From NCBI GenBank assembly GCA_964593555.1, contig CAZQIC010000123.1, positions 1 to 13,821 of the forward strand: a stretch of 13,821 nucleotides of DNA, given 5' to 3'. Below, one piece after another: positions 1 through 6,462 of the stretch. The DNA comes from CAZQIC01 sp964593555. GTDB taxonomy: Bacteria > Bacteroidota > Bacteroidia > JAFLBG01. The position numbers and the translations under genes are program-made. Below the pieces are notes generated by a model. It ran no database searches and was not told the DNA's origin. It saw only the letters and a list, made by a program, of their open reading frames with translations. Numbering within the stretch: the stretch's first letter is position 1; each line of letters opens with the position of its first letter.

Positions 1-226
1 ATTGACAAGCGAATAAGTCTATGGCTTTTTGCACAGCCGAAATAACTTAAACTACCATTTAGTTTCATCAAATCATTTATTGTTAAAAAAATTCCTCGTT
101 CCATAATTATTTTTTTTAATTGGTTATTCCCGAAATTTCTAAAAAAAATTACAGAGAGTACACCATAAAAAGCCATTGGAATATCGAAATATCATTATTA
201 CTCATAAAACACCACAATAAAAAAAT

Positions 227-278
227 GAAAGTGAATTAACTCTTGCACTTTCGCTCAGCAAAAGAAAACATGAGCGAA
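227..278. repeat. Two adjoining inverted repeats ahead of the recombinase operon
   Basis: A perfect 7-bp inverted repeat, GAAAGTG at 227-233 and CACTTTC at 246-252 (12-nt spacer), is followed by a perfect 8-bp inverted repeat, TTCGCTCA at 250-257 and TGAGCGAA at 271-278 (13-nt spacer). The two share bases 250-252, and the second spans the ATG at 270-272 of the first small ORF. Either could be an operator or an RNA hairpin controlling translation of the operon. AT-rich DNA produces short inverted repeats by chance, but both are less AT-rich than their surroundings. The function is unknown. Confidence 0.4.
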
Positions 279-461
279 TTTCAAAAATATATTCAACTAA
301 AATCAACGCAAGTCCTGATTCCCAATCAGTTAAATGTTGACACTATTTTTTTATTTTTCTTTTGTAACTTGTTGATTATCACTATACTTGCATTGTATTT
401 AGCAGGTATTGAAAATGATGATTTTTTGTTCTTTGAACTGTTTAAAGCGTCCGAATTTTAA
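270..461 (+). CDS. Small single-span membrane protein upstream of recombinase
   Basis: A 63-residue protein if translation starts at the ATG at 270; an in-frame TTG at 243 would add nine residues but is a weaker choice. Residues 1-25 are polar (MSEFQKYIQLK...), residues about 28-45 form one strongly hydrophobic stretch (FLFFFCNLLIITILALYL), and the tail is acidic and phenylalanine-rich. It looks like a single-pass membrane peptide. The stop TAA at 459-461 overlaps the ATG of the next ORF by one base, which implies co-translation with it and, through it, with the recombinase. I recognise no family. The T-rich DNA coding for the span could also produce a hydrophobic ORF by chance, so the main argument that it is real is the tight overlap downstream. 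Confidence 0.45.
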   Translation: MSEFQKYIQLKSTQVLIPNQLNVDTIFLFFFCNLLIITILALYLAGIENDDFLFFELFKASEF

Positions 462-718
462 TGAAATCCGGTGCTTCAAATATCAAACAAGCTAATGGCG
501 AGAATAAAAAAACTCTCGCTGATAAAAGCACATTTGAAATTGAGCAATCAAAAAATGAACTAACAATTGGAAAATTAAAAACCTACAAAGGCTTTGAAAA
601 TTCAACGGAAGCAGAAGCAATACAACAAATTGAAATAATAAAAAAATTAGCAAAAATTCTGCATTGTATGTTTATGAACGAACAGCAAATGAATAATAAT
701 CAAAGCGAACAACTATGA
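461..718 (+). CDS. Small recombinase-associated protein, 85 aa
   Basis: A soluble, charged 85-residue protein with a lysine/glutamate/asparagine-rich N-terminal half. The more ordered segment at residues about 40-72 (LKTYKGFENSTEAEAIQQ followed by a helix ending near LAKILH) is probably helical. From memory, small proteins with a similar 'K.(Y/F)KG.EN....A..I...L' segment often sit directly ahead of large serine recombinases in Bacteroidota; I could not verify this here. Its ATG overlaps the stop of the preceding ORF by one base, and its TGA (716-718) overlaps the recombinase ATG (715-717). Translational coupling is therefore likely. It may be a directionality or accessory factor for the recombinase, but that is inferred only from position. 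Confidence 0.65.
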   Translation: MKSGASNIKQANGENKKTLADKSTFEIEQSKNELTIGKLKTYKGFENSTEAEAIQQIEIIKKLAKILHCMFMNEQQMNNNQSEQL

Positions 719-2514
719 AAACAGACCTTGAAATTTTTACTCCTTTTGCGAAAAAAAATAAATTTGCTGAACGTATTGAAGGTAGTAACTGCATTATATA
801 CACACGTGTTTCAACGAAGGAACAAGAGAAAGGATATAGCCTTGAAACGCAAAAAAGAGAAATAGAAAGTACTTGCGAAAAAAATAACTTTCCAATACTT
901 GCATATTTCGGAGGCGTATTTGAAAGCGCACAAACCGATGAGCGTACTGAATTTAACCGTATGCTAAAATTTGCTCGGAGAAGTAAAGAAAAAGTTTCTT
1001 ACATAATGGTATATAGCGTTGACCGTTTTTCTCGGTCGGGTGCAAATGCTATATACATAGCAAACGAATTGCGTAAAGAGAATATTAAAATATTTGCCGT
1101 AACGCAACCCTCTGATACATTTACAGCAACGGGGAAAATGCAGCAGAATATGCAATTTATTTTTTCTGAGTACGATAATGATTTGAGAAGAGAAAAATGT
1201 AAGGCGGGAATGAAAGAAATGCTTTTAAATGGTTACTGGTGTACAAAAGCTCCGCTGGGTTATACTCAAATAACTCGAAAGAAAAGAGAAAATATGACAC
1301 TTGATGAAAGGCAAAAGATAACTGTTAATGAAACAGGGCATTTAATTCGTAAAGCATTTTATTGGAAAGCACACGACCGATTACCTAATGTGGAAATAAT
1401 GCAGAAATTGAAAAATTTAGGTTTGGTACTTCGCAAACAACAACTGCCGGATATATTAGCTAATCCTTTTTATTGTGGCATATTAAGCCATAATCTTTTA
1501 AATGGAGAAGTACTTGAAGGCAAACATGAAAAATTAATCTCGAAGGAACTTTTCTTACAAGCCAATAATGTAAAAAGCCGGAATTATACATGGAAACAGA
1601 ATACCGATTTTGCAGATGTGCCGTTAAAGAACTTTTTGAAGTGCGGAAGCTGTGGAAGTTCATTTGTCGGTTATATTGTAAAGAAAAAAGGTCTTTGGTA
1701 TTACAAATGCAATAAATTAGGCTGTAAGTGCAATCGTAGCGCAAAAACTTTAAACCAATTATTTATAGATAAACTGCGGAACTATATTTTATTGGAAAAA
1801 TATATTGAGCCTGCAAAAGAGGAGTTTATTAAGTGTTTTCATGAAAGCGCAAAAGAAAGCATAGACACCCTAAATGTATTAAAAGGGCGCTCAAAGGAAA
1901 CTACGCAAAGAATAGATGCGCTTGAGGAGAGGTATGCAATTGGTGAAATAGACAAGGAATTATATCTTAAATTCATTAGTAAGTACCGAAAGGAAAAGTT
2001 AGATATAAGTACGGAAATGGATACGTTGAACTTTGAAAACTCGAACCTTGAAAAACGGGTTGAAAAATATTGTCAAATACTCGGAAATCTACCGCAGTTG
2101 TGGGCTTCTAATGGATACAAAGGTAAATTGGAATTGCAAGAATTAATGTTTCCTAAAGGAATTGTGTATGATAGAGAAATTAGCAACTATCGAACCACCG
2201 AAATTAATGAGGTAGCCTTCGCAATGACTGAAATAGCAAGGGATATAGAGGGAAATGAAAAAGGGGACTTAGGTAATTTTTACCAAAAGTCCCCTTCTGT
2301 ACCCGGAATGGGACTCGAACCCATACGCTTGCGCACACGCCCCTCAAACGTGCTTGTCTACCAATTCCAACACCCGGGTAAATCAAGGGGTGCAAATATA
2401 AAGAATATTAGGAAATTACCCTTTAATCACTGTATTAAAGCAACGCAAATACACCCTTTTATAACAAATTATCTATATTTGAATTCCAATTTAAGAGTAT
2501 GGCAAAAATATTAG
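715..2514 (+). CDS. Large serine recombinase (site-specific integrase) whose frame runs on through an antisense tRNA-Leu
   Basis: A resolvase/invertase-type site-specific recombinase that cuts and rejoins DNA through a phosphoserine intermediate. The N-terminal catalytic domain shows YTRVSTKEQ with nucleophile Ser33 and Arg31, then Arg77 and the VDRFSR motif (residues 102-107). A 'recombinase' DNA-binding domain covers about 190-290. A zinc ribbon follows with Cys310 and Cys313 (CGSCG) and Cys332, Cys337 and Cys339. A charged coiled-coil region lies at about 370-450, and a segment near PKGIVYDRE at about 480 resembles the usual C-terminal end of the family. The family core appears to finish around residue 510. 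Codons from about 516 onward are the tRNA-Leu terminator, the antisense tRNA (529-555) and intergenic DNA, so the last ~84 residues are host-derived. The start ATG overlaps the upstream stop. The ORF also overlaps the epimerase start by 16 nt. The catalytic domain has no visible damage. The tail may be translated, but is probably not needed. Confidence 0.9.
   Translation: MKTDLEIFTPFAKKNKFAERIEGSNCIIYTRVSTKEQEKGYSLETQKREIESTCEKNNFPILAYFGGVFESAQTDERTEFNRMLKFARRSKEKVSYIMVYSVDRFSRSGANAIYIANELRKENIKIFAVTQPSDTFTATGKMQQNMQFIFSEYDNDLRREKCKAGMKEMLLNGYWCTKAPLGYTQITRKKRENMTLDERQKITVNETGHLIRKAFYWKAHDRLPNVEIMQKLKNLGLVLRKQQLPDILANPFYCGILSHNLLNGEVLEGKHEKLISKELFLQANNVKSRNYTWKQNTDFADVPLKNFLKCGSCGSSFVGYIVKKKGLWYYKCNKLGCKCNRSAKTLNQLFIDKLRNYILLEKYIEPAKEEFIKCFHESAKESIDTLNVLKGRSKETTQRIDALEERYAIGEIDKELYLKFISKYRKEKLDISTEMDTLNFENSNLEKRVEKYCQILGNLPQLWASNGYKGKLELQELMFPKGIVYDREISNYRTTEINEVAFAMTEIARDIEGNEKGDLGNFYQKSPSVPGMGLEPIRLRTRPSNVLVYQFQHPGKSRGANIKNIRKLPFNHCIKATQIHPFITNYLYLNSNLRVWQKY
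2257..2296 (-). terminator. Intrinsic terminator of the tRNA-Leu gene
   Basis: A perfect 10-bp stem pairs 2261-2270 (AAGGGGACTT) with 2287-2296 (AAGTCCCCTT). Inside it is a second stem, GGTAA 2272-2276 with TTACC 2280-2284, closing on three T. Read on the minus strand the hairpin lies three bases past the tRNA 3' end and is followed by a run of T (the A run at 2258-2262). This is a classic rho-independent terminator for the tRNA. On the plus strand there is no T-run after the stem, so it should not stop recombinase transcripts. The recombinase frame reads straight through it. Confidence 0.85.
2300..2379 (-). tRNA. tRNA-Leu (anticodon GAG)
   Basis: Read on the minus strand, the acceptor arm ACCCGGG pairs with TCCGGGT followed by discriminator A; the last pair is G-T. 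T8 and G9 come next, then a leucine-type D-arm (TTGGAATTGGTAGAC). The anticodon stem CACGT/GCGTG encloses the loop TTGAGGG, giving anticodon GAG, which reads CUC and CUU leucine codons. A short class II variable arm (TGCGCAAGCG) and the T-arm ATGGG-TTCGAGT-CCCAT complete it. CCA is not encoded; the next bases are CAG. All arms pair, so the gene looks intact despite the adjacent insertion. The terminator follows at once downstream, and a candidate -7 promoter element lies 13 bp upstream. Confidence 0.95.
2393..2400 (-). promoter_or_regulatory. Candidate -7 element for tRNA-Leu (TATATTTG)
   Basis: On the minus strand the octamer TATATTTG matches the Bacteroidota -7 consensus TAnnTTTG exactly and lies 13 bp before the first tRNA base, the right distance for a start at or just before the tRNA. 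A clear -33 TTTG partner is not visible. The site lies inside the antisense tail of the recombinase ORF, so recombinase transcription could interfere with it. Confidence 0.55.
2474..2481 (+). promoter_or_regulatory. Candidate -7 element for the epimerase gene (TATATTTG)
   Basis: TATATTTG matches TAnnTTTG exactly and lies 17 bp before the ATG at 2499, giving a very short leader. The -33 region is T-rich without a clean TTTG. Together with the facing element at 2393-2400 it forms a divergent promoter pair for the tRNA and the epimerase, now embedded in the extended recombinase frame. Confidence 0.5.
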
Positions 2515-3422
2515 TAACCGGAGGCGCCGGCTTCATAGGAAGTCACTTAGTAAAACGTTTAAGAGATGATGGTCATGATGTAACCGTTATCGATATTTTA
2601 CTGAGAGGAAACAAACTGGAAAAAGATGTTCTTTCCAATATCAATTTTGTCAGCGGAGATATAAAGGATAAAGAACTCGTTGCTAAACATAGTAAAGGGT
2701 GCGAATCGGTCTATCATTTTGCAGCAGTTCTTGGTGTTGATGTTGTTGCTGACAATCCGGTGGAGACAATGGAAACTGAAATTATCGGGTTAAAAAACGT
2801 TGCTGATGCAGCACTTCTTCATAAAGTCGAAAAAGTAATTTATGCTTCAACAAGCGGTGTTTACGGTCACTCTGCAATTGAAAAATCAGTTACCGAGACA
2901 ATACAGTTAGACCCCCGCACCAGTTACGCAATTGCTAAACGCTATAACGAAATATATCTTAAAGCATTGAATGAAGAAAAAGGGTTAACCTCTGTATCAT
3001 TACGCTTTTTTAACGTTTACGGAAAAAGGCAGGACAACCGCATGGTGGTTCCTCGTTTTCTTGAACAAGCATTGAGAAATGAACCCATTACAGTTTACGG
3101 AGATGGAAATCAGACACGTGATTTCACCTATATTGATGATACTATCGAGGCTTGCATAAGACTATCCAACAAAATGAGTGGATCCGACATCTTTAATATT
3201 GCAAATGAAGATGAAATTACCATACAGCATTTGGCAGAGGCTGTTGTAAAAGTTACAGGATCAAAATCAAAGGTATCATACATCGAAGCGCCAAAGAAAC
3301 GATACGATTATGAAGTAGAAAGACGTTACGGAAGTTCCGAAAAGCTTTTTGCCGCAACAGGATTCAAACCTAATACCGATCTTGAAGTAGGACTTAGAAA
3401 TATTATGAATGATTATCACTAA
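2499..3422 (+). CDS. NAD-dependent sugar epimerase/dehydratase (extended SDR)
   Basis: A cytoplasmic nucleotide-sugar modifying enzyme of the extended short-chain dehydrogenase family. The N-terminal Rossmann motif TGGAGFIG (residues 7-14) binds NAD, Asp32 ends the second strand, and HFAAVLG (73-79) fits the NNAG/HxAA region. The serine/threonine catalytic site is STSG (117-120), and the catalytic YxxxK is Tyr143/Lys147. RFFNVYG and a C-terminal GDGNQTRDFTYIDD segment are typical of UDP-glucose/GlcNAc 4-epimerases and nucleotide-sugar dehydratases. The length of 307 residues is normal. The exact substrate cannot be fixed from sequence alone. It stands alone on the plus strand after a TATATTTG promoter and converges on a glycosyltransferase, sharing 20 bp of 3' coding sequence with it. 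The locus suggests it supplies an activated sugar for surface polysaccharide. Confidence 0.9.
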   Translation: MAKILVTGGAGFIGSHLVKRLRDDGHDVTVIDILLRGNKLEKDVLSNINFVSGDIKDKELVAKHSKGCESVYHFAAVLGVDVVADNPVETMETEIIGLKNVADAALLHKVEKVIYASTSGVYGHSAIEKSVTETIQLDPRTSYAIAKRYNEIYLKALNEEKGLTSVSLRFFNVYGKRQDNRMVVPRFLEQALRNEPITVYGDGNQTRDFTYIDDTIEACIRLSNKMSGSDIFNIANEDEITIQHLAEAVVKVTGSKSKVSYIEAPKKRYDYEVERRYGSSEKLFAATGFKPNTDLEVGLRNIMNDYH

Positions 3423-4560
3423 CTCTTTTTTCGATCTCCGTCACTAACTTCTTACCTATTGCGTCCCAGATCAGATCGCTTTTAACAAGTGATAATGAAT
3501 AATTTTTCATTTCAATGAGACGAGCACTTTCCAGCGAAAGAGTTTTCAATATCGCATCCTCAATTCCCCGCGGATTACATTCCTCCAAAAGAAAACCATT
3601 CTTATTAGACACCAAACAATTTACCGCGCCAACATCAGTTGCGATTACAATAAGGCCTCTGCTCATTGCTTCAATGATCACATTTGGCATACCCTCAGAA
3701 TAACTTGGGCAAACCAGGCAATCCATAGTATCCAATAATGATTTTATTTTCTCCGAATCGGTAATTGTGCCATGATAAAAAACAGATCCATGATTCACTT
3801 TTACTTTTTCAGGAATAGGCCCAACAAAATGAAATTCGAATTTGCTACCGATCAACAGATTTTTAATCGCAATCATTAACTCTTCAACGCCTTTTAATCT
3901 CTCATACCTTCCAATAAAAATAAATTTTCTTGTGATATTATTTACGAAAGTGGTTTCCTGCCTTAACCACTCTGCATCAATTCCGGTTGGTATCTCAATT
4001 ATTTTATTTTCCGTTACCCCTATTCTCCTCGTTATATCCGTTATTTTTCCCCCATATGAAAAAACATAATCGGCATTTTGCAAATTATACATTACCGGTG
4101 GCCTCAACATCCATGCTTCTAGTTTTGATTTAAAATTTGGCAGCCGCTGAAACATATTCAATCCATGGAACTTAATTCCTATCGGAGGCAATTTCATCCC
4201 CTTCTTTTTTTCTTCCAACAACTTCCAACCGGCAAAACCCTTGACATAAATAAAATCTACATCTAAATTCTTTTTGAATACTTCAAAAATTCTTCTGGAA
4301 TATTCATATGATTCGCGTAAGTAGTGTCCTGGCAACGTTCCTGTCTCAGGAAACTCGATCACAAAATGCCGAATAAATTTTTTCTCTTTTTCTGTAAAAT
4401 ATTCCAGTTTGTTTATATCGTGTTCTTTGATAGCCCAGGTATGATATAAATCCACATAAACACCGTTCCTCGCCAAGTATTTAACGATAAAGTAGGAATG
4501 CTTTTGCATCCCCCCTATTACATAAGGAAAAATACCATCAGTAATTAAAGCGACTTTCAT
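3403..4560 (-). CDS. Glycosyltransferase family 4 (GT-B fold)
   Basis: A retaining glycosyltransferase that moves a sugar from a nucleotide donor to a growing glycan on the cytoplasmic side of the membrane. The N-terminal domain opens with MKVALITDGIFP and the GGMQKH loop (residues 16-21). The linker to the donor domain has IPTGID (190-195) and FIGRYERLKG (215-224). The GT4 signature EGMPNVIIE gives the E-x7-E pair Glu289/Glu297, followed by the usual 'GLIVIATDVGA' segment. The 385-residue length is typical, and no membrane spans are evident. It is transcribed alone, divergently from the large membrane protein, from a promoter candidate at 4588-4619. Its last codons (SDNHS) overlap the end of the epimerase on the other strand. 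Sugar specificity is unknown. Confidence 0.92.
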   Translation of the reverse strand: MKVALITDGIFPYVIGGMQKHSYFIVKYLARNGVYVDLYHTWAIKEHDINKLEYFTEKEKKFIRHFVIEFPETGTLPGHYLRESYEYSRRIFEVFKKNLDVDFIYVKGFAGWKLLEEKKKGMKLPPIGIKFHGLNMFQRLPNFKSKLEAWMLRPPVMYNLQNADYVFSYGGKITDITRRIGVTENKIIEIPTGIDAEWLRQETTFVNNITRKFIFIGRYERLKGVEELMIAIKNLLIGSKFEFHFVGPIPEKVKVNHGSVFYHGTITDSEKIKSLLDTMDCLVCPSYSEGMPNVIIEAMSRGLIVIATDVGAVNCLVSNKNGFLLEECNPRGIEDAILKTLSLESARLIEMKNYSLSLVKSDLIWDAIGKKLVTEIEKRVSDNHS

Positions 4561-4587
4561 TTATTAAAATACCAATAAGTGTGTCAT

Positions 4588-4619
4588 CAAAGATATAAAG
4601 TTACCCATGCTACTTGCAA
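4588..4619 (-). promoter_or_regulatory. Bacteroidota-type promoter for the GT4 gene
   Basis: On the minus strand TATCTTTG (4588-4595) matches TAnnTTTG, and a TTG (4617-4619) lies 21 bp upstream of it, close to the expected -33/-7 spacing. The -7 box is 27 bp before the ATG at 4560. The TTG is half of the palindrome CTTGCAAG. Confidence 0.5.
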
Positions 4620-4628
4620 GTAAATTGT

Positions 4629-4636
4629 TATGTTTG
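4629..4636 (+). promoter_or_regulatory. Candidate -7 element for the large membrane protein gene (TATGTTTG)
   Basis: TATGTTTG fits TAnnTTTG and lies 44 bp before the GTG start at 4681. The nearest upstream TTG (4614-4616) is only 12 bp away, too close for a normal -33 box, so this is a weak call. It would form a divergent pair with the GT4 promoter. Confidence 0.35.
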
Positions 4637-4680
4637 CAAAGGCATCCTTGGCTATATAATGCTTTTATACGAACCTTTCT

Positions 4681-6462
4681 GTGAGAAAATCGTTTTTCAT
4701 ACTGATCCTCTTACTTGTAACCTCGAGATTTTTTTTTCTCGGAAGTGATTTGCCAAACAGGGGAATAAGCTGGTATACAATGGGAGATTCGTTCTATTAC
4801 ACCAGCAATGCCTTTGATCTCTATCACACAGGCGATTATCATCCTAAAGACATTCCGTTTAAAACAATACGAGAAAGCTTTGAATTGTTTCAAAAAGTAA
4901 TAACCTATTTAAGTTTACTACTTTGGGGTAATACCCTATTTGGTTTTTTGTTTCCTACAGTTTTGCTGTCCTTAGTTGTTATTTATTTTACATGGAAATC
5001 GCTTACTATTGTTAATCCAAACTCCTCCCTTATTAATTACATAGCTTTATTATATCTCACAACAGATTTTTATTTTTTGTTATCCAGCAGAGTTCAAAGT
5101 CCGATAATTTACTCCATGTTTGGCATATCAGTTTACACTTACCTTCTTATAAAATTTTTACAAACGGAAAACGCAGACAATAAATTGCTCCCCTTCCTTA
5201 TTGGGTTGATCAGCTTTGGATCAATTCTGTTCATTTACATCTATACTGTATTCGTATTCCTTGCAGTTTTTACAACTTTATTTATTGTTCTGTTTATACA
5301 ACGCAAAAAATATATTCAGTTTTCTCTCTTTTTACTCGGAAGTATTTCATCGATCCTGATTTTCAACTTTTCTCTTTATTTTTTAGCAGACATGACCATC
5401 ATTGATCTTTTTCACGGATTTATTGATCACGGAGGAAACGGCGTCATAAAAGGAGAATCTCTTACCGCAGCAAACGAATTATTGCACACAACCACTTTTA
5501 AAACTGTTTTATTTAGAATAGCTGAACCCTTGATTGCCATTTTAGATACTAACTTTTTCAGGTTCAACCTATCACTACTCCTGTTGTTCCTGATTTCAAT
5601 TCCATTTATTATTAAAGATCTATTGAAAAAGAAAACAAATAATTATTTTATCCTCTTCTCAATAACTGTTTTATTCTTCTGTTATTTACAATGCACAACA
5701 GGCACTTATTTTTATCAAAGAAAACTTGCGATGCTTTTGCCTTTAATATTGTTAATAGTAAGTTCTGCTGCAGGGAAACTGGCACATAACAAACCCGCTA
5801 TTGAGAGTAAATCAAAAAAAATGTTTTTAGCCCTTTATTTTTTATTTTCCCTTCTCACCGTTATTTATATTTTTTGGTTAACGACCTCTTCGTTTTATGG
5901 AAATTTCTCCAGCGATTTTCCCGGAGGGCCCAATACGTCTCCCATATTTAACTATATTAATTGGGGGATCTGCGTCCTGGTTTTTGCAATGAGCTCGTCA
6001 TACATTTTTTTTCGCAAAAACCTGAATTTTATTTCCAAGGGAATTGCTCTTTTAATTATTGTACCGGGGATATTGCTTTCGTTAAAATATATTTATCTCG
6101 ATCGAACTTATATATTCAAAAACAGCATGGTTGAGCTTAACAAAAAACTTGAAAATAAAAAAGTTGCCGGCGGCAATTTGTACCAGATCATGTTATATAA
6201 TCATATTACACCCTTGCACGACGCTGCTATGTACATTAACAAACCGGAGATCTACGATTCTATTTTTCACTCCATTATTTTAAAGGGAGAGGCGCAGTAT
6301 ACTGTGAAGCTTTTTTACGGCAATAAAGAAAAAATTGTCGTCAATGATACGATCAAGAATAATAGCGATTATTTTATTGTCGCAGATGAAGTGTTAAAAT
6401 TAAGTCCCTATGGACTTTATGCTTGTATTGGGTCGATACACTTGACCAAACCCGGTCATTAA
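4681..6462 (+). CDS. Large multi-spanning membrane protein, possible GT-C type glycosyltransferase
   Basis: A 593-residue inner-membrane protein with about a dozen hydrophobic segments through residue ~470 and a soluble C-terminal region of about 120 residues. The N-terminal span (residues 4-20) is followed by an outward-facing loop with WYTMGDSFYY, where Asp36 sits where GT-C enzymes (ArnT/PMT-like) carry a catalytic acidic residue. A long first loop and a soluble tail also fit that fold. This is inference from layout, as no full family signature is visible; a polymerase- or flippase-like role is possible. GT-C enzymes use polyprenyl-phosphate sugars, which the convergent GT2 gene could supply. 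The start is GTG at 4681, chosen because it gives the membrane span at once. Its TAA shares the palindrome TTAA with the stop of the GT2 on the other strand. Confidence 0.75.
   Translation: MRKSFFILILLLVTSRFFFLGSDLPNRGISWYTMGDSFYYTSNAFDLYHTGDYHPKDIPFKTIRESFELFQKVITYLSLLLWGNTLFGFLFPTVLLSLVVIYFTWKSLTIVNPNSSLINYIALLYLTTDFYFLLSSRVQSPIIYSMFGISVYTYLLIKFLQTENADNKLLPFLIGLISFGSILFIYIYTVFVFLAVFTTLFIVLFIQRKKYIQFSLFLLGSISSILIFNFSLYFLADMTIIDLFHGFIDHGGNGVIKGESLTAANELLHTTTFKTVLFRIAEPLIAILDTNFFRFNLSLLLLFLISIPFIIKDLLKKKTNNYFILFSITVLFFCYLQCTTGTYFYQRKLAMLLPLILLIVSSAAGKLAHNKPAIESKSKKMFLALYFLFSLLTVIYIFWLTTSSFYGNFSSDFPGGPNTSPIFNYINWGICVLVFAMSSSYIFFRKNLNFISKGIALLIIVPGILLSLKYIYLDRTYIFKNSMVELNKKLENKKVAGGNLYQIMLYNHITPLHDAAMYINKPEIYDSIFHSIILKGEAQYTVKLFYGNKEKIVVNDTIKNNSDYFIVADEVLKLSPYGLYACIGSIHLTKPGH

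Larger units (their letters stand above)
1..2299. mobile_element. Right-hand end of an integrated element carrying a serine recombinase, inserted beside tRNA-Leu
   Basis: The segment holds a large serine recombinase with two small upstream ORFs and ends directly against a tRNA-Leu terminator. The recombinase frame has no stop of its own before host sequence begins, so the element/chromosome junction must lie near or inside the terminator (about 2250-2300). The left end is outside the window. I looked in 1-242 for a second copy of the tRNA 3' end or terminator and found none, so no attachment-site repeat can be named. Serine recombinases need only a very short shared crossover core, so lack of an obvious repeat does not argue against integration. 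Whether this is an integrative conjugative element, a prophage or a small recombinase-only island cannot be told from here. The exact boundary is inference. Confidence 0.5.

Noticed and set aside
21..176. 10-bp inverted repeat ATGGCTTTTT (21-30) and AAAAAGCCAT (167-176) in the leftmost region.
   Set aside because: Half of it is a homopolymer and the arms are far apart in AT-rich DNA, so chance is a sufficient explanation.
1..242. Second attachment site or tRNA fragment matching the tRNA-Leu 3' end.
   Set aside because: Reading both strands I found no stretch resembling the tRNA or its terminator; the far end of the element is probably outside the window.
2204..2395. Minus-strand reading frame of 63 codons crossing the tRNA.
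   Set aside because: It is the tRNA-Leu and its terminator read as protein; the RNA gene explains the sequence.
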